Assembly (NCBI GenBank): GCA_038893495.1 | Contig: JAWARJ010000001.1 | Coordinates: 1,167,824 to 1,231,823 of the forward strand | Direction: 5' to 3' | DNA: 64,000 nucleotides | Source of the DNA: Thermoproteus sp. | Lineage (GTDB): Archaea > Thermoproteota > Thermoprotei > Thermoproteales > Thermoproteaceae | Shown: one piece after another, positions 14,527-23,598 of the stretch | Layout: each line of letters opens with the position of its first letter | Position numbering within the stretch: the first letter of the stretch is position 1 | Notes under the pieces: generated by a model | Seen by the model: the letters and a program-made list of their open reading frames with translations, nothing else | What the model was told of the DNA's origin: nothing | Databases searched by the model: none | Translations under genes and position numbers: made by a program

Positions 14527-16968
14527 TTAAGCGCTCTTCCTAGCCCCCCTTCTACGTAGGTATATGGCCACGCCCAACGCCGCTATGAGCACGGCGGCCG
14601 CCAAAGGCCCCACCTCCAATAGGTTTATGGAGGAGCTTACAGTTATGGGTATCTGGACGGTCTCGACTACAGGCGTGAAGGCGCCGGTCTCGTTCCACTC
14701 CAGCACTAAAGTGGCGTAATAAACTCCGCTGGGTATATTGCTCGAGACGTCTATTAGATAGGTCGTCGTGATGTTCTGCCCCGGATATATATCGCCGAGG
14801 ACTCTCAGGTTGGAAGCCAATAGGTTTGTGGTCGGCGTCGACGAGCTGGGCGTATGTATCTGGAAGACTTGGTTGGGCGTCCACTGTAGAGTTACCATCT
14901 TCGCGGGGACAGAGCCTACGTTCGTGATGGTCAGCGTGACTATTGCGGTCGAGCCCGGCTGGGCGTTAGAGACGCTGTAGGACACCCTCAATGCGGCTTT
15001 AGGCAAGACCGTCAACGTGGTCGCCGCCTCGGTCTCTCCTCCAAGCCAGGAGACCTTTACCCCTATATCTTGGGATCCCGGCCCCAAGGCGCTGGTATTG
15101 ATCAAGAAGGGCACCTGGACGGGTTGCCCCGGCGGCAATACGCCTAGGTTGATTGTGGAGTTGCCCACCACCGGGACTCCCGATACGGACAGAACGACGT
15201 TGCGCGCAGGCACTAGCCCCGTGTTGAGGAGAGATACGACGACCTTGGCGTAGGTGAGTAGACTATCCGCCACAACTACAGGCGGCTCTACGGCTATGTT
15301 CTGTATTATCACCGACGCGGACTCGACGTGTATATACGCGACGTAGGTCTTACCGTTAACCGACACGTATACTGGATAATCGCCTGGCGCAATGCCGTCG
15401 GGTATCTTAACTACACTAGTCAACGTGATGGGGCTCCCCGAGGGCAAGACGGGGAGGTAGTACGACGCCCCCTCTAGGACCTGAAGAGGCGTCGATATGT
15501 TGACAGCTACGCCGCGAATTTGGGCGTCGCTAGTCAGCACCACGTTAAGCGAAACCACAGCGCCCGGATATGCTGTCGGCGGATTTGCGATTATCGATAC
15601 GCCTAAGTTGGCGGGCTTTACGTCGATGTAATAGGTATAGTTGTAGCCACCTGCCTGTATTGTCAACGGATACCGGCCGGGAGCCGAGTCTCTGGGTACC
15701 TCTACGAGTATAGTCAGGGTAGCAGGCGCGCCGGGCGCCAGGCCCGGCAGGCTGTAGTAGGAGCCCTCAAGAATAGACAGCCCCGGCGCATTTACCGTCA
15801 CGGATAGAGGCCCCATGGGCTGATTTGTAGTAAGCACTGCGGTCAGCTGTACTATAGATCCCGGATACGCCCAAGGCGGATTTTGGGCGATATTTATAGC
15901 GAGGTTGGGCGCCGGTATATATATCGTAACATTTCTAGTAGTACATATATTATTGAAATAACAAATTTCGAATGATGCAACAATAGAGCCATATCTATTT
16001 AGAATAACCTCTAGGGGTATTTGTATAGATGTCAATAGCGGAAGTTTTATGGGCCTAGCTATAAATGTAATATCGCTTGTGTTCATGGGCGTTATTGTGA
16101 CGTTGGTGGGCTGGATTGGACTGCTGGCGGAGACGAAGAGCGTCATGACCGACGGGAGCCCCACCACTACAGAGCCTTGGGGGGTTAGGGCCACGTTGAA
16201 GTCGACAGGATTAATTACGGACACTGTGAAGTTTTTGGAGAAAGATATCGTGTTGTTGTCGGCGGTATCGATATACGTGACGTTTAGGTAGGCCGTGTAG
16301 CTGCCCGGCGTCGCGCTGGCGGCTATAGTTGCCGGTATGACGCATGTCGCGTTTGAGTGGGGCGGTATGTAGACGCTACAGGAGAGCGAGTTGTTGAGAA
16401 ACTGTGTGAACGGCCCGCCGGCTATAGTCGCCGTGGCCTTAACGACATCTGTAAATGCCGGATTTACGAAAAACACAGGTATTTCCACTGTCTCTCCGGG
16501 CGCGAAGAAGCCCTTAATTATAGGTGTGGCGAGCGCGTCTAAGCTCAACGGCGATATCTCTACGTCATATGTATAGCTCTCAATTTGGAAGCCATTTATG
16601 GGGTTGACTAAGGTAATAGTGACGCCGTAGTTGCCGGAGCCCAGCCCTAAAGGCGCCTTCAATACCGCGGTAAGAGTTGCAGGGGAGGTCGGCGCCAAGC
16701 CGGCCAGCTTGTAGAGGCCTCCGGTCAGTACGACGAGGTTAGACGAACTTATCTGTACCTCCACGGGCCCCACGACGCTAGTGGTCGTCAATATCACGGT
16801 CAGCTGTACGACGCTGCCGGGATACACCACGGGCGGGTTTTGGAGCACAGTGATGCCTATATAGGGCTGTTGTTGCGTCGTCGGCGTTGCCTGTGGGACT
16901 ACCGCTTGGGAGTACGCAAGACTCGCCGTCAGTACGACCAAGAGGGCCAGTATTTCTATTTTCCTCAT
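14527..16968 (-). CDS. Exported repeat protein with C-terminal anchor (S-layer/CARDB-like)
   Basis: An 813-residue secreted protein. Residues 1-22 form a signal peptide; the C-terminus has one membrane helix (LLEVGPLAAAVLIAALGVAIYL) followed by RRRGARKS. Between them are Ig-like beta domains rich in S, T, V, P and N. A module opening with NPPVVYPGSVVQLTV-like sequence appears three times (about residues 38, 367 and 464), followed by two CARDB/COG1361-type domains. Many N-x-S/T sites would allow glycosylation. It is probably a surface or adhesion protein. It has its own promoter (tatataaact, 16991-17000). An AT-rich patch lies at about 15920-16050. Confidence 0.75.
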   Translation of the reverse strand: MRKIEILALLVVLTASLAYSQAVVPQATPTTQQQPYIGITVLQNPPVVYPGSVVQLTVILTTTSVVGPVEVQISSSNLVVLTGGLYKLAGLAPTSPATLTAVLKAPLGLGSGNYGVTITLVNPINGFQIESYTYDVEISPLSLDALATPIIKGFFAPGETVEIPVFFVNPAFTDVVKATATIAGGPFTQFLNNSLSCSVYIPPHSNATCVIPATIAASATPGSYTAYLNVTYIDTADNNTISFSKNFTVSVINPVDFNVALTPQGSVVVGLPSVMTLFVSASSPIQPTNVTITPMNTSDITFIARPIKLPLLTSIQIPLEVILNRYGSIVASFEICYFNNICTTRNVTIYIPAPNLAINIAQNPPWAYPGSIVQLTAVLTTNQPMGPLSVTVNAPGLSILEGSYYSLPGLAPGAPATLTILVEVPRDSAPGRYPLTIQAGGYNYTYYIDVKPANLGVSIIANPPTAYPGAVVSLNVVLTSDAQIRGVAVNISTPLQVLEGASYYLPVLPSGSPITLTSVVKIPDGIAPGDYPVYVSVNGKTYVAYIHVESASVIIQNIAVEPPVVVADSLLTYAKVVVSLLNTGLVPARNVVLSVSGVPVVGNSTINLGVLPPGQPVQVPFLINTSALGPGSQDIGVKVSWLGGETEAATTLTVLPKAALRVSYSVSNAQPGSTAIVTLTITNVGSVPAKMVTLQWTPNQVFQIHTPSSSTPTTNLLASNLRVLGDIYPGQNITTTYLIDVSSNIPSGVYYATLVLEWNETGAFTPVVETVQIPITVSSSINLLEVGPLAAAVLIAALGVAIYLRRRGARKSA

Positions 16969-17000
16969 GTAGATTTCAGATATATCGGTATATATAAACT

Positions 17001-17468
17001 TTATTGTCCCAACCTCTTGGCGACTTTATCCGAGAAGTCGGCTAAGATTCTACTCAACTCCTTGAGCTTCTCCTTATCGTTTACGTCGACTTCGTCGAAT
17101 ATTTCTGACAAGAACCTTACTTCGTCCACTATAGACGACAAGATGTCGACCTTTTCGGGCTTTTGCTGTAGGTACGACATGAGTTGATTAAACGTGGAGT
17201 CTTTGAGGTAGTCCTCTAGGAGCTTGCGCCCCTCCTCTGTTATCTTGTAGACCTTTTTCCTCTTCCTGCCGACATATTGCTCTTCGGACTCTATATAGCC
17301 CTCGTCCTCTAGAAACTTCAGGAGGGGATATATGGTGCCGGGGGACGGACGTATCTTGCCCCCAAAGGCGCCCTCTATGATCTTGATCATCTCGTAGCCG
17401 CTTAGAGGGCCCGACGACAATAAGTAGAGCACAATTGCCTTGTAGTAGCCGCGCCATTTTGGATTCAT
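17001..17468 (-). CDS. PadR-family transcriptional regulator
   Basis: A 155-residue PadR-like winged-helix protein. Helix-turn-helix and wing features are clear: AIVLYLLSSGPLSGYEMIKII, then IRPSPGTIYPLLKFLEDEGYI, then KRKKVYKITEEGRKLL. The C-terminal part is a charged helix suitable for dimerisation. It lies upstream of the exported repeat protein in the same direction and diverges from the glutamate synthase gene at 17569, so either is a candidate target. Its own TATA-like ttttatttaaat (minus strand, about 17486-17497) suggests a leaderless transcript. Confidence 0.9.
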   Translation of the reverse strand: MNPKWRGYYKAIVLYLLSSGPLSGYEMIKIIEGAFGGKIRPSPGTIYPLLKFLEDEGYIESEEQYVGRKRKKVYKITEEGRKLLEDYLKDSTFNQLMSYLQQKPEKVDILSSIVDEVRFLSEIFDEVDVNDKEKLKELSRILADFSDKVAKRLGQ

Positions 17469-17503
17469 TGTTTTACAAAGTTCTATTTAAATAAAAGCGT
17501 TTG

Positions 17504-17562
17504 CCTTACGCCGACATAAGGAGATATATATATGGCGAATCTTTTTATATAGAATATATCTC
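17504..17562. promoter_or_regulatory. gltB-like promoter flanked by inverted repeats
   Basis: The TATA element tttttatata (17542-17551) stands 18-27 nt before ATG 17569. It is flanked by a perfect 9-bp inverted repeat, GAGATATAT (17521-17529) and ATATATCTC (17554-17562), the second copy covering the expected transcription start. Just upstream is a smaller repeat, CCTTA (17504-17508) and TAAGG (17517-17521). The arrangement suits a repressor operator; the divergent PadR gene is the obvious candidate. Confidence 0.5.
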
Positions 17563-17568
17563 ATCGTC

Positions 17569-19242
17569 ATGTGCGGCATCTTCGGGCTTTACTCCCTCGA
17601 CGGCGAGGCCCCCATAGGCATCGTCGTAGCTGCGCTTAAGGCAATGAGGGAGAGGGGGACGCCGCACGGCGCGGGCGTGGCGCTATATAGGCCCTCCGAC
17701 AAGCCAAGGATAAAGGCATTTTCGTGGAGGCCATATGGAAAATATATAAAATTACCGAGTGGAGTTTATGATGTCGAACTTGAAGAATATAATAAGGATA
17801 TAGATGGATATATATATTTAAATAGTAGATGGATAGATATATATAAGATAGCAGGGTGGCCCGAGGAGATAGTCAAGGTATACGGTATAGAAGGCCTCAC
17901 CAGTAAGATCTGGCTGGGCCACACCAGATACCCCACCAACAGCCCCGGCAGGATGCCCTACTACTCCCACCCGTTTGCGGCCGGCGATGTGGCCATAGTC
18001 CACAACGGCGACTTGAGTAGCTACGGCGCCAACGTAAACTTCATAAAATATAGAGGTGACGCTAAATTCACTGGAAACGACAGTGAGGCTATTGCCTACC
18101 TCCTATCCCATTTAGCAAAAGAGTTGGGCGTCGAGGAGGCCATTAGGGAGCTCATGTTCGGCAGGAGGTACAGATGGGCCCGCCTCGACGGGCCCTACGC
18201 TGTGGCGTTCATGATAGGAGGCCCCAAGCCCGTCTTCGGCGCGTTTGTAGACACGCAACACTTCCGTCCGCTATATATCGGCATGACGGACTCCCTCCTT
18301 CTTGTGGCGTCAGAGGCGGCTGCCATAAAGGCCGTGGAGCCCGCCGCGTCCGTCTGGGCCATGAGGGGCGGGGAGTATATCATAGCCGAGGGCGACGAGA
18401 TCTACGGCAATTTCAAGAGGAGATACGTATATCCCAAACTGCCGCCGGAGCCCCAAGAGGCCATAGACGCCAGGATGTACGACGCCGTATCGCTCGCCTC
18501 CGTGATAAGGGCCGAGCTGGCCAGACGCGGGGAGGTCAATGTGGTTAACGTGATGGGCCATAGGTATTTGGGCAACGGGATGTCCTCGGGGGCCCTCAGG
18601 GTCTGGGGTATAGTGGGCAACGCGTCGGCCAACGTGATGTCGGGCGGCTACTTCGCGGTCTATGGCGACGTCCAGGACGACTTCGGCGACGCCATGAACG
18701 ACGGGACTGCAGTCATATATGGCAACGCAGGCGACGCGTTGGGGCAAGCCAAGAGAGGAGGCGAGATATACGTCTACGGCGACGCCGGGACCAGGGCGGC
18801 TATCCAGCATAGGGGAGGGGTAGTCGTAATAGGGGGATCGGTGGGCAAATACCTCGGCGAATATATGGGCGGAGGCACCGTCGTGGTTCTCCGCGTTACT
18901 AACGACGAGGAGGTGGGGGACATGATAGCGAGGGGCATGGTGGGCGGCGAGATATACATAAGGGGAGAGGTCCCGAAGGAGTATATCGGCCATGTGGACA
19001 GACGGGCGCTGGAGAGATACGCCAAGTCCCTAGCCATCGACGGCATAATCGACGGGAATAAGTACCAAGAGCTAATTGAGGAGTCTGGCGAGGTGGTAAT
19101 CGAACAGAGAGAATTGACTGATGAGGAGACAAGAAAGCTGAGCGGCTACATAGAGAAGTTCAATAAGTTCTTCGGACTCGATGTAAAAATAGATAGGGAT
19201 ATATTTACTATAATTAAGCCGAAATATAAACAAAATAAATAG
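17569..19242 (+). CDS. Glutamate synthase: amidotransferase plus GXGXG domains
   Basis: A 557-residue subunit carrying two of the domains of large-subunit glutamate synthase. The N-terminal class II glutaminase begins MCGIFGLYS with Cys2 as nucleophile and has GHTRYPTNSPG and HNGDLSS motifs. The C-terminal part is the beta-helical GXGXG domain (for example VMSGGYFAVYGDVQDDFGDAMNDG). The FMN synthase domain is encoded separately at 19398, as in archaeal split enzymes. It would hydrolyse glutamine and feed ammonia to the synthase. A strongly AT-rich patch (about 17736-17850) interrupts otherwise GC-rich coding sequence. Confidence 0.88.
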   Translation: MCGIFGLYSLDGEAPIGIVVAALKAMRERGTPHGAGVALYRPSDKPRIKAFSWRPYGKYIKLPSGVYDVELEEYNKDIDGYIYLNSRWIDIYKIAGWPEEIVKVYGIEGLTSKIWLGHTRYPTNSPGRMPYYSHPFAAGDVAIVHNGDLSSYGANVNFIKYRGDAKFTGNDSEAIAYLLSHLAKELGVEEAIRELMFGRRYRWARLDGPYAVAFMIGGPKPVFGAFVDTQHFRPLYIGMTDSLLLVASEAAAIKAVEPAASVWAMRGGEYIIAEGDEIYGNFKRRYVYPKLPPEPQEAIDARMYDAVSLASVIRAELARRGEVNVVNVMGHRYLGNGMSSGALRVWGIVGNASANVMSGGYFAVYGDVQDDFGDAMNDGTAVIYGNAGDALGQAKRGGEIYVYGDAGTRAAIQHRGGVVVIGGSVGKYLGEYMGGGTVVVLRVTNDEEVGDMIARGMVGGEIYIRGEVPKEYIGHVDRRALERYAKSLAIDGIIDGNKYQELIEESGEVVIEQRELTDEETRKLSGYIEKFNKFFGLDVKIDRDIFTIIKPKYKQNK

Positions 19243-19368
19243 TAGAAAATATTTCATTTCTATTAACTCAAAATGTAATAAATATATTGATAGACTAGGT
19301 ATTCTATTAATTTCTATATATCTTACGGCATATATACTAATCGGCTTAATATTCGGCCTAATAAAATG

Positions 19369-19380
19369 CTTATATATACC
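19369..19380 (+). promoter_or_regulatory. TATA element of the glutamate synthase FMN subunit gene
   Basis: cttatatatacc stands 18-29 nt before ATG 19398, the spacing seen for leaderless genes elsewhere in this window. It selects ATG 19398 over the in-frame TTG at 19389. Confidence 0.6.
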
Positions 19381-19397
19381 ATAGGATTTTGTATATA

Positions 19398-21452
19398 ATG
19401 CGTCCCCTCAATATATATTTGCGCCCTGCGGTACATAGGATCCCGGAGTTCTGGAGTCCCGAGAGGATAGAATATATCCGTCGTTCTGCTTTGGAGGGCC
19501 TTCCGCCCTATGCCCTTGAGGAGGCCCCCAGCAAGATAGGCAGACTCCTCGACAGAATGGCCTTTAAGGACTTAAGGCCTCGTGAGGTCAATGAGCTTTT
19601 GAAGGTGGCCGACAAGCTGGACGTAGATGTAGGTGTGGACTTCTTCGGGACCAAGCTGTCGGCGCCTATATATCTAGGCGATATGTCGTTCGGCGCCCTC
19701 AGCGGAAATCCCAACATCGCCATAGCCAAGGCGGCCACGGAGGAGGGCGTAGTCGCTGGCATAGGCGAGGGCGGGCTCCACCCAGAGGTCGCCAAATATA
19801 GAAATATAGTAGTGCAGTGGGCTTCTGCGCGTTTTGGGATGGACATGACGCTCCTACGCGCCGGTCTCGCTGTGAATATAAAAATCGGCCAAGGCGCCAA
19901 GCCGGGCATAGGCGGCCACCTGCCGGGCAGGAAGGTCACTAAGGTCATAGCCGAGCTCAGAAAGATACCTGAAGGTAGCGAGGCCATATCGCCGGCGCCT
20001 CACCACGACATATATTCCATAGAGGATCTGGCCCAGAGGGTCAAGGCGCTTAGGGACTTGACGGGCAAGCCAGTCTTGGTCAAAGTTGCCGCCGTCAATA
20101 AGATCATGTACGTGGCCGTCGGCGTGGCGAGATCCACCGCGGAGGGGATAATTATCGATGGCGCTGGCGCCGGCACCGGCGCGACGCCAGTGGCCGTGCG
20201 TGACCACCTCGGAATACCTATAGACTACGCCGTCCCCGTAGTGGACAAATGGCTGAAGGAAAATGGGGTTAGAGAGCGCTTTTTGGTCATAGGAGGCGGT
20301 ATGATCTACAGCGCCTCGGACATAGCGAAGCTGATCGCGCTGGGCGCCGACATGGCCAACGTGGGCACCGCCGCGCTCCTTTCATTTGGATGTATAATGT
20401 GCCACTCCTGCCACACGGGAGGATGCCCCACGTCGCTTACCAACATGATAGGCGCGAGGCCCGATCTGGATATAAACTGGGCCTCGGCGTCCCTCCGTAG
20501 GTATCTAGGCGCCATTAGGGCGGGGCTCAAGGCCATATTGTACGCATTGGGCATGGACAGCTTGAAGGAGCTCCTAGGCAGGAGGGACCTGTTGGGTCTC
20601 TACCATGTTGACGAGCAGGTGGCGAGCACTATAGGCGTGGAGTTGATGGCCGAAGGCGATGTTGCTTTCTATCAGGACTATACGCCGCTTGTGCCTAGAG
20701 AAATATACGAAGAGGGCAAGGTGCCCATAACGGGCATGGGCGGCGTGGTTCCCGGCTACACGTACCCCGCCAGGAGGCCTCTCGACCTCCTCAGAATAGA
20801 GGCCTCGCAGGTGACCCACCCCTCTGTCGATCCCTATAGGGAGGAGGTAGACGTGAAGTTCTATATGGACGGCGTCGAGTTCGACACGCCTGTGGTCGTG
20901 CCAGCGTTAGAGCGCGCCGCCGTCATGGCGGGATATGCCCTCGGCGCGTTGGTGGACGGCGAAGGTTGCCCCGAGCCGCAATATTGCCTTTCCCACTATA
21001 AGTTCCGCCGCGTTCCGCCGACGAGCGCTTTAGAGCCGGAGGAGGGGATAACTGTAATTGACGAGAGGCTGGGAGGCGACATATGGCTGGAGGAGGCCGT
21101 GGCGCTTCTAGACGAGAAGGCGCGGAGATTGGGCATTAGGGAGAACATGGTCATAGTGGCGGCTGGCCGTCTATATAACGGGGCCGATGTATACAAAATG
21201 GCGGCTCTGGGCGCTGATTTAGTGGAGCCACGCGAGATCTTCGAGCTGGTGTCCAAAAGGCCTGCGCAGGACTATGCCGCTAAGAGGCGCCGCTATGAGA
21301 ACGTCATATCTGTACTAACTAAAGAACTAAAGCTCGTCATGGGGGCTGGAGGTATTACTAGTTATTTCCATATGGTTGGCAATAGAGACCTACTAAGATC
21401 TCTAGATGGCAAAGTTGCTACAAAACTCAAAGTGCCTATAGCCGGAAGCTAA
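19398..21452 (+). CDS. Glutamate synthase FMN/Fe-S synthase domain subunit
   Basis: A 684-residue protein with the FMN-binding synthase barrel: LGDMSFGALSG, VNIKIGQGAKPGIGGHLPG, APHHDIYSIEDLAQ, DGAGAGTGATP and IGGGMIYSASDIAKLIALGADMANVGTAALLSFGC. A Fe-S motif follows with C332, C335, C338 and C343. The C-terminal third resembles a worn second barrel half (IVAAGRLYNGADVYKMAALGAD). With the amidotransferase/GXGXG subunit at 17569 it completes a split glutamate synthase; no small NADPH-oxidising subunit is in the window. Confidence 0.88.
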   Translation: MRPLNIYLRPAVHRIPEFWSPERIEYIRRSALEGLPPYALEEAPSKIGRLLDRMAFKDLRPREVNELLKVADKLDVDVGVDFFGTKLSAPIYLGDMSFGALSGNPNIAIAKAATEEGVVAGIGEGGLHPEVAKYRNIVVQWASARFGMDMTLLRAGLAVNIKIGQGAKPGIGGHLPGRKVTKVIAELRKIPEGSEAISPAPHHDIYSIEDLAQRVKALRDLTGKPVLVKVAAVNKIMYVAVGVARSTAEGIIIDGAGAGTGATPVAVRDHLGIPIDYAVPVVDKWLKENGVRERFLVIGGGMIYSASDIAKLIALGADMANVGTAALLSFGCIMCHSCHTGGCPTSLTNMIGARPDLDINWASASLRRYLGAIRAGLKAILYALGMDSLKELLGRRDLLGLYHVDEQVASTIGVELMAEGDVAFYQDYTPLVPREIYEEGKVPITGMGGVVPGYTYPARRPLDLLRIEASQVTHPSVDPYREEVDVKFYMDGVEFDTPVVVPALERAAVMAGYALGALVDGEGCPEPQYCLSHYKFRRVPPTSALEPEEGITVIDERLGGDIWLEEAVALLDEKARRLGIRENMVIVAAGRLYNGADVYKMAALGADLVEPREIFELVSKRPAQDYAAKRRRYENVISVLTKELKLVMGAGGITSYFHMVGNRDLLRSLDGKVATKLKVPIAGS

Positions 21453-21552
21453 AAACTCTTGTGGGCTCTTGGTATAAAGTATCTTAAGGTCCGCAGTCCT
21501 ATCGTATTATAATCTATATAGGCGCCGCGGTATATGTAACTCTATGAGTAAA

Positions 21553-21562
21553 GTTTATATAT
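21553..21562 (+). promoter_or_regulatory. TATA element of glnA
   Basis: gtttatatat lies 19-28 nt before the ATG at 21581 but only 10-19 nt before the ATG at 21572. The usual spacing in this window therefore favours 21581 as the glnA start. Confidence 0.55.
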
Positions 21563-21580
21563 GGAGTAAGTATGGCGGCT

Positions 21581-22879
21581 ATGCCGGAAGGCATAAACGC
21601 TTGGAGGGTACTAAAAAGCGCCGGAGTTAAATACGTCAAGTTCGTGATAGTGGACATATTCGGCAGGCCGAAGCTCGAAATACTGCCAATAGACGCGGCC
21701 CGCGACGCCTTTATCGACGGCATAGCGTACGACGGCTCCTCCATACCTGCATACACCACCGTCAATAGGAGCGACTTCGTGGCCGAAGTCGACACCAACG
21801 CCATATACATAGAGACTTGGAACGACGGTAAGACCGCGTTGGTCTTCACCAGCACGCTGGACGGCAACAAGCCCCACCTAATGGACCCGCGCAACGCCTT
21901 AAAGCAAGTCGTGGAGTACGCCAGGGGCAGAGGCTACGACGTGATGATGGGCGCCGAGGTGGAGTTCTTCTTGGTCAAAGGCAATCCCCCATCGCTGGCC
22001 GACCGCGGCGTCTACTTCGAGGGGTATCCACTAAAGGAGACAATGCCAGTAATGGAGGAGATCATAGAGCACTTCTACCTCTCCGGCATAGGCTTCACCA
22101 AGACCCACCACGAAGTAGCGCCGAGCCAGTTCGAAGTAAACATACCTGCCGGCAATCCCGTCCAGGTGGCCGACCAGATACTTGTGTTCAAAATTATGGC
22201 CAAGTCCATAGCGCAGAGACACGGGCTTATTGCGACCTTCATGCCGAAGCCCTTCTGGGGCGTGAACGGGTCCGGCATGCACGTACATGTGAGCTTCTGG
22301 AAGGACGGAGTCAACCTATTCGCCTCCTATAAGGAGCCTACGGCTGAGCTCAAATCCGCAGTTGCCGGCGTGTTGGAGAACGCCCTTGCCAACAGCGTCT
22401 TTGTGGCTCCCCTCGTCAATAGCTACAAGAGGCTGGTGCCGCACTACGAGGCGCCCACCCGCGTCGTCTGGGGCATAGGCAACAGGTCGGCCATGGTCAG
22501 AGTGCCGTATTACGGCAAGAAGATAAACAGATTTGAATACCGCCATCCAGACCCCTCCTCGAACCCGTACCTAGGCTTCTCGGCCATAGTGCTGTCCGCC
22601 CTAGATGGGCTGGAGAGGAAGTTGGAGCCGCCCGCGCCAGTAGAGGACATAGCCTACGAGCTCCAGGGCGTGAGAGAAACTCCGAAACATCTCGGCGAGG
22701 CCGCCAAGCTCGCATCGGGAGGAGTCGCGGCTAGGCTGTTGCCGCAACAACTAGTTAGCGCCTATTTGGCGCTCAAGGAGAAGGAGTGGGGCGAATATCT
22801 ATCGAGCGCTGGCGAGTGGGAGAAGACTTGGAACACTATAACGGCCTGGGAGTACGAGCAGTACCTAGAAGTGGCCTAA
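21581..22879 (+). CDS. glnA: Glutamine synthetase, type I
   Basis: ATP-dependent glutamine synthesis from glutamate and ammonia. Family motifs: YDGSSIPAY early, MGAEVEFFLVKG, HHEVAPSQFEVNIPAGNPVQVADQ, the ATP-binding FMPKPFWGVNGSGMHVHVSFW, and FEYRHPDPSSNPYLGFSAI. Length (432 residues from ATG 21581) is typical of archaeal GSI. No adenylylation-site consensus was noticed. The class II amidotransferase gene begins 1 nt after the stop, and NAD synthase and its glutaminase follow, so the product glutamine is used by enzymes of the same transcript. Confidence 0.95.
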   Translation: MPEGINAWRVLKSAGVKYVKFVIVDIFGRPKLEILPIDAARDAFIDGIAYDGSSIPAYTTVNRSDFVAEVDTNAIYIETWNDGKTALVFTSTLDGNKPHLMDPRNALKQVVEYARGRGYDVMMGAEVEFFLVKGNPPSLADRGVYFEGYPLKETMPVMEEIIEHFYLSGIGFTKTHHEVAPSQFEVNIPAGNPVQVADQILVFKIMAKSIAQRHGLIATFMPKPFWGVNGSGMHVHVSFWKDGVNLFASYKEPTAELKSAVAGVLENALANSVFVAPLVNSYKRLVPHYEAPTRVVWGIGNRSAMVRVPYYGKKINRFEYRHPDPSSNPYLGFSAIVLSALDGLERKLEPPAPVEDIAYELQGVRETPKHLGEAAKLASGGVAARLLPQQLVSAYLALKEKEWGEYLSSAGEWEKTWNTITAWEYEQYLEVA

Positions 22880-22880
22880 A

Positions 22881-23582
22881 GTGTGTAGAATAGCTCTTTT
22901 TCTGGGAGGCCCCAAGCGGGATTTCTTCCGCTCCTTCATAGAGATCTCAAGGAGGGATAGGACAAAGGGCCTTAGCCACGATTCGGGGTGGGGAGTTATA
23001 TATGCCAGGAGGGGGGAATATGGACTATATAAGTCCACGAGACCCATCTGGGAGTCATATATAGATCCCCCGGATGGATATGAACTATATCTATTTCATT
23101 CCCGTCTGGCGTCTGTAGGCGCTATATCTCCTGCAAACACTCACCCCATAGTGTACGGCAACTACGCCATAGCCCACAACGGGACTATCATGAAGGAGAA
23201 ATTCGTGGAGGAGTTAAAGGCTAGGGGGATAGACGTGAGGACGGGCGGTACCACCGACAGCGAGTTGTTCCTAAAGGCGTTTGTGGATCTTGGCGGCGAT
23301 ATAGCCGCCCTCCGCGAAATTTCGCGCATAGCGATGCGCCACTTAGACCCAGAGGAGCCCCTCATGAACATAGCGATAATAGACCTCGCAGAGCTGAAGG
23401 CGTACTTCCTCACCTATAGGCCGTACGAAGATCCGCACTTCGTGCCTGTGATCAGTAGGGGCCCCATTACTGTCATCTCTTCGGAGCCTCTAGACGGCGG
23501 CGTCTGGACTCCACTAGAGAACGGCGTTGTCGTAGTCGCGGAGGGCAGAGGGGAGCTAAACGTAATGAAGCTTTTTGAGTGA
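22881..23582 (+). CDS. Class II glutamine amidotransferase (YafJ-like)
   Basis: A 233-residue stand-alone Ntn-hydrolase glutaminase. It starts at GTG giving MCRIALFLGG with Cys2 as the expected nucleophile after Met removal; further motifs are SHDSGWGVIYA, LFHSRLASVG, NTHPIVYGNYAIAHNGTI and GGTTDSELF. No synthase domain is attached. It begins 1 nt after glnA, so it may supply ammonia to a partner or limit glutamine; the acceptor is unknown. Confidence 0.85.
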   Translation: MCRIALFLGGPKRDFFRSFIEISRRDRTKGLSHDSGWGVIYARRGEYGLYKSTRPIWESYIDPPDGYELYLFHSRLASVGAISPANTHPIVYGNYAIAHNGTIMKEKFVEELKARGIDVRTGGTTDSELFLKAFVDLGGDIAALREISRIAMRHLDPEEPLMNIAIIDLAELKAYFLTYRPYEDPHFVPVISRGPITVISSEPLDGGVWTPLENGVVVVAEGRGELNVMKLFE

Positions 23583-23598
23583 AATCAAGATATAAGCT

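Noticed and set aside
18310-18993. 227-residue minus-strand frame inside the glutamate synthase gene
   Set aside because: His- and Pro-rich antisense shadow of a clearly conserved domain; no promoter.
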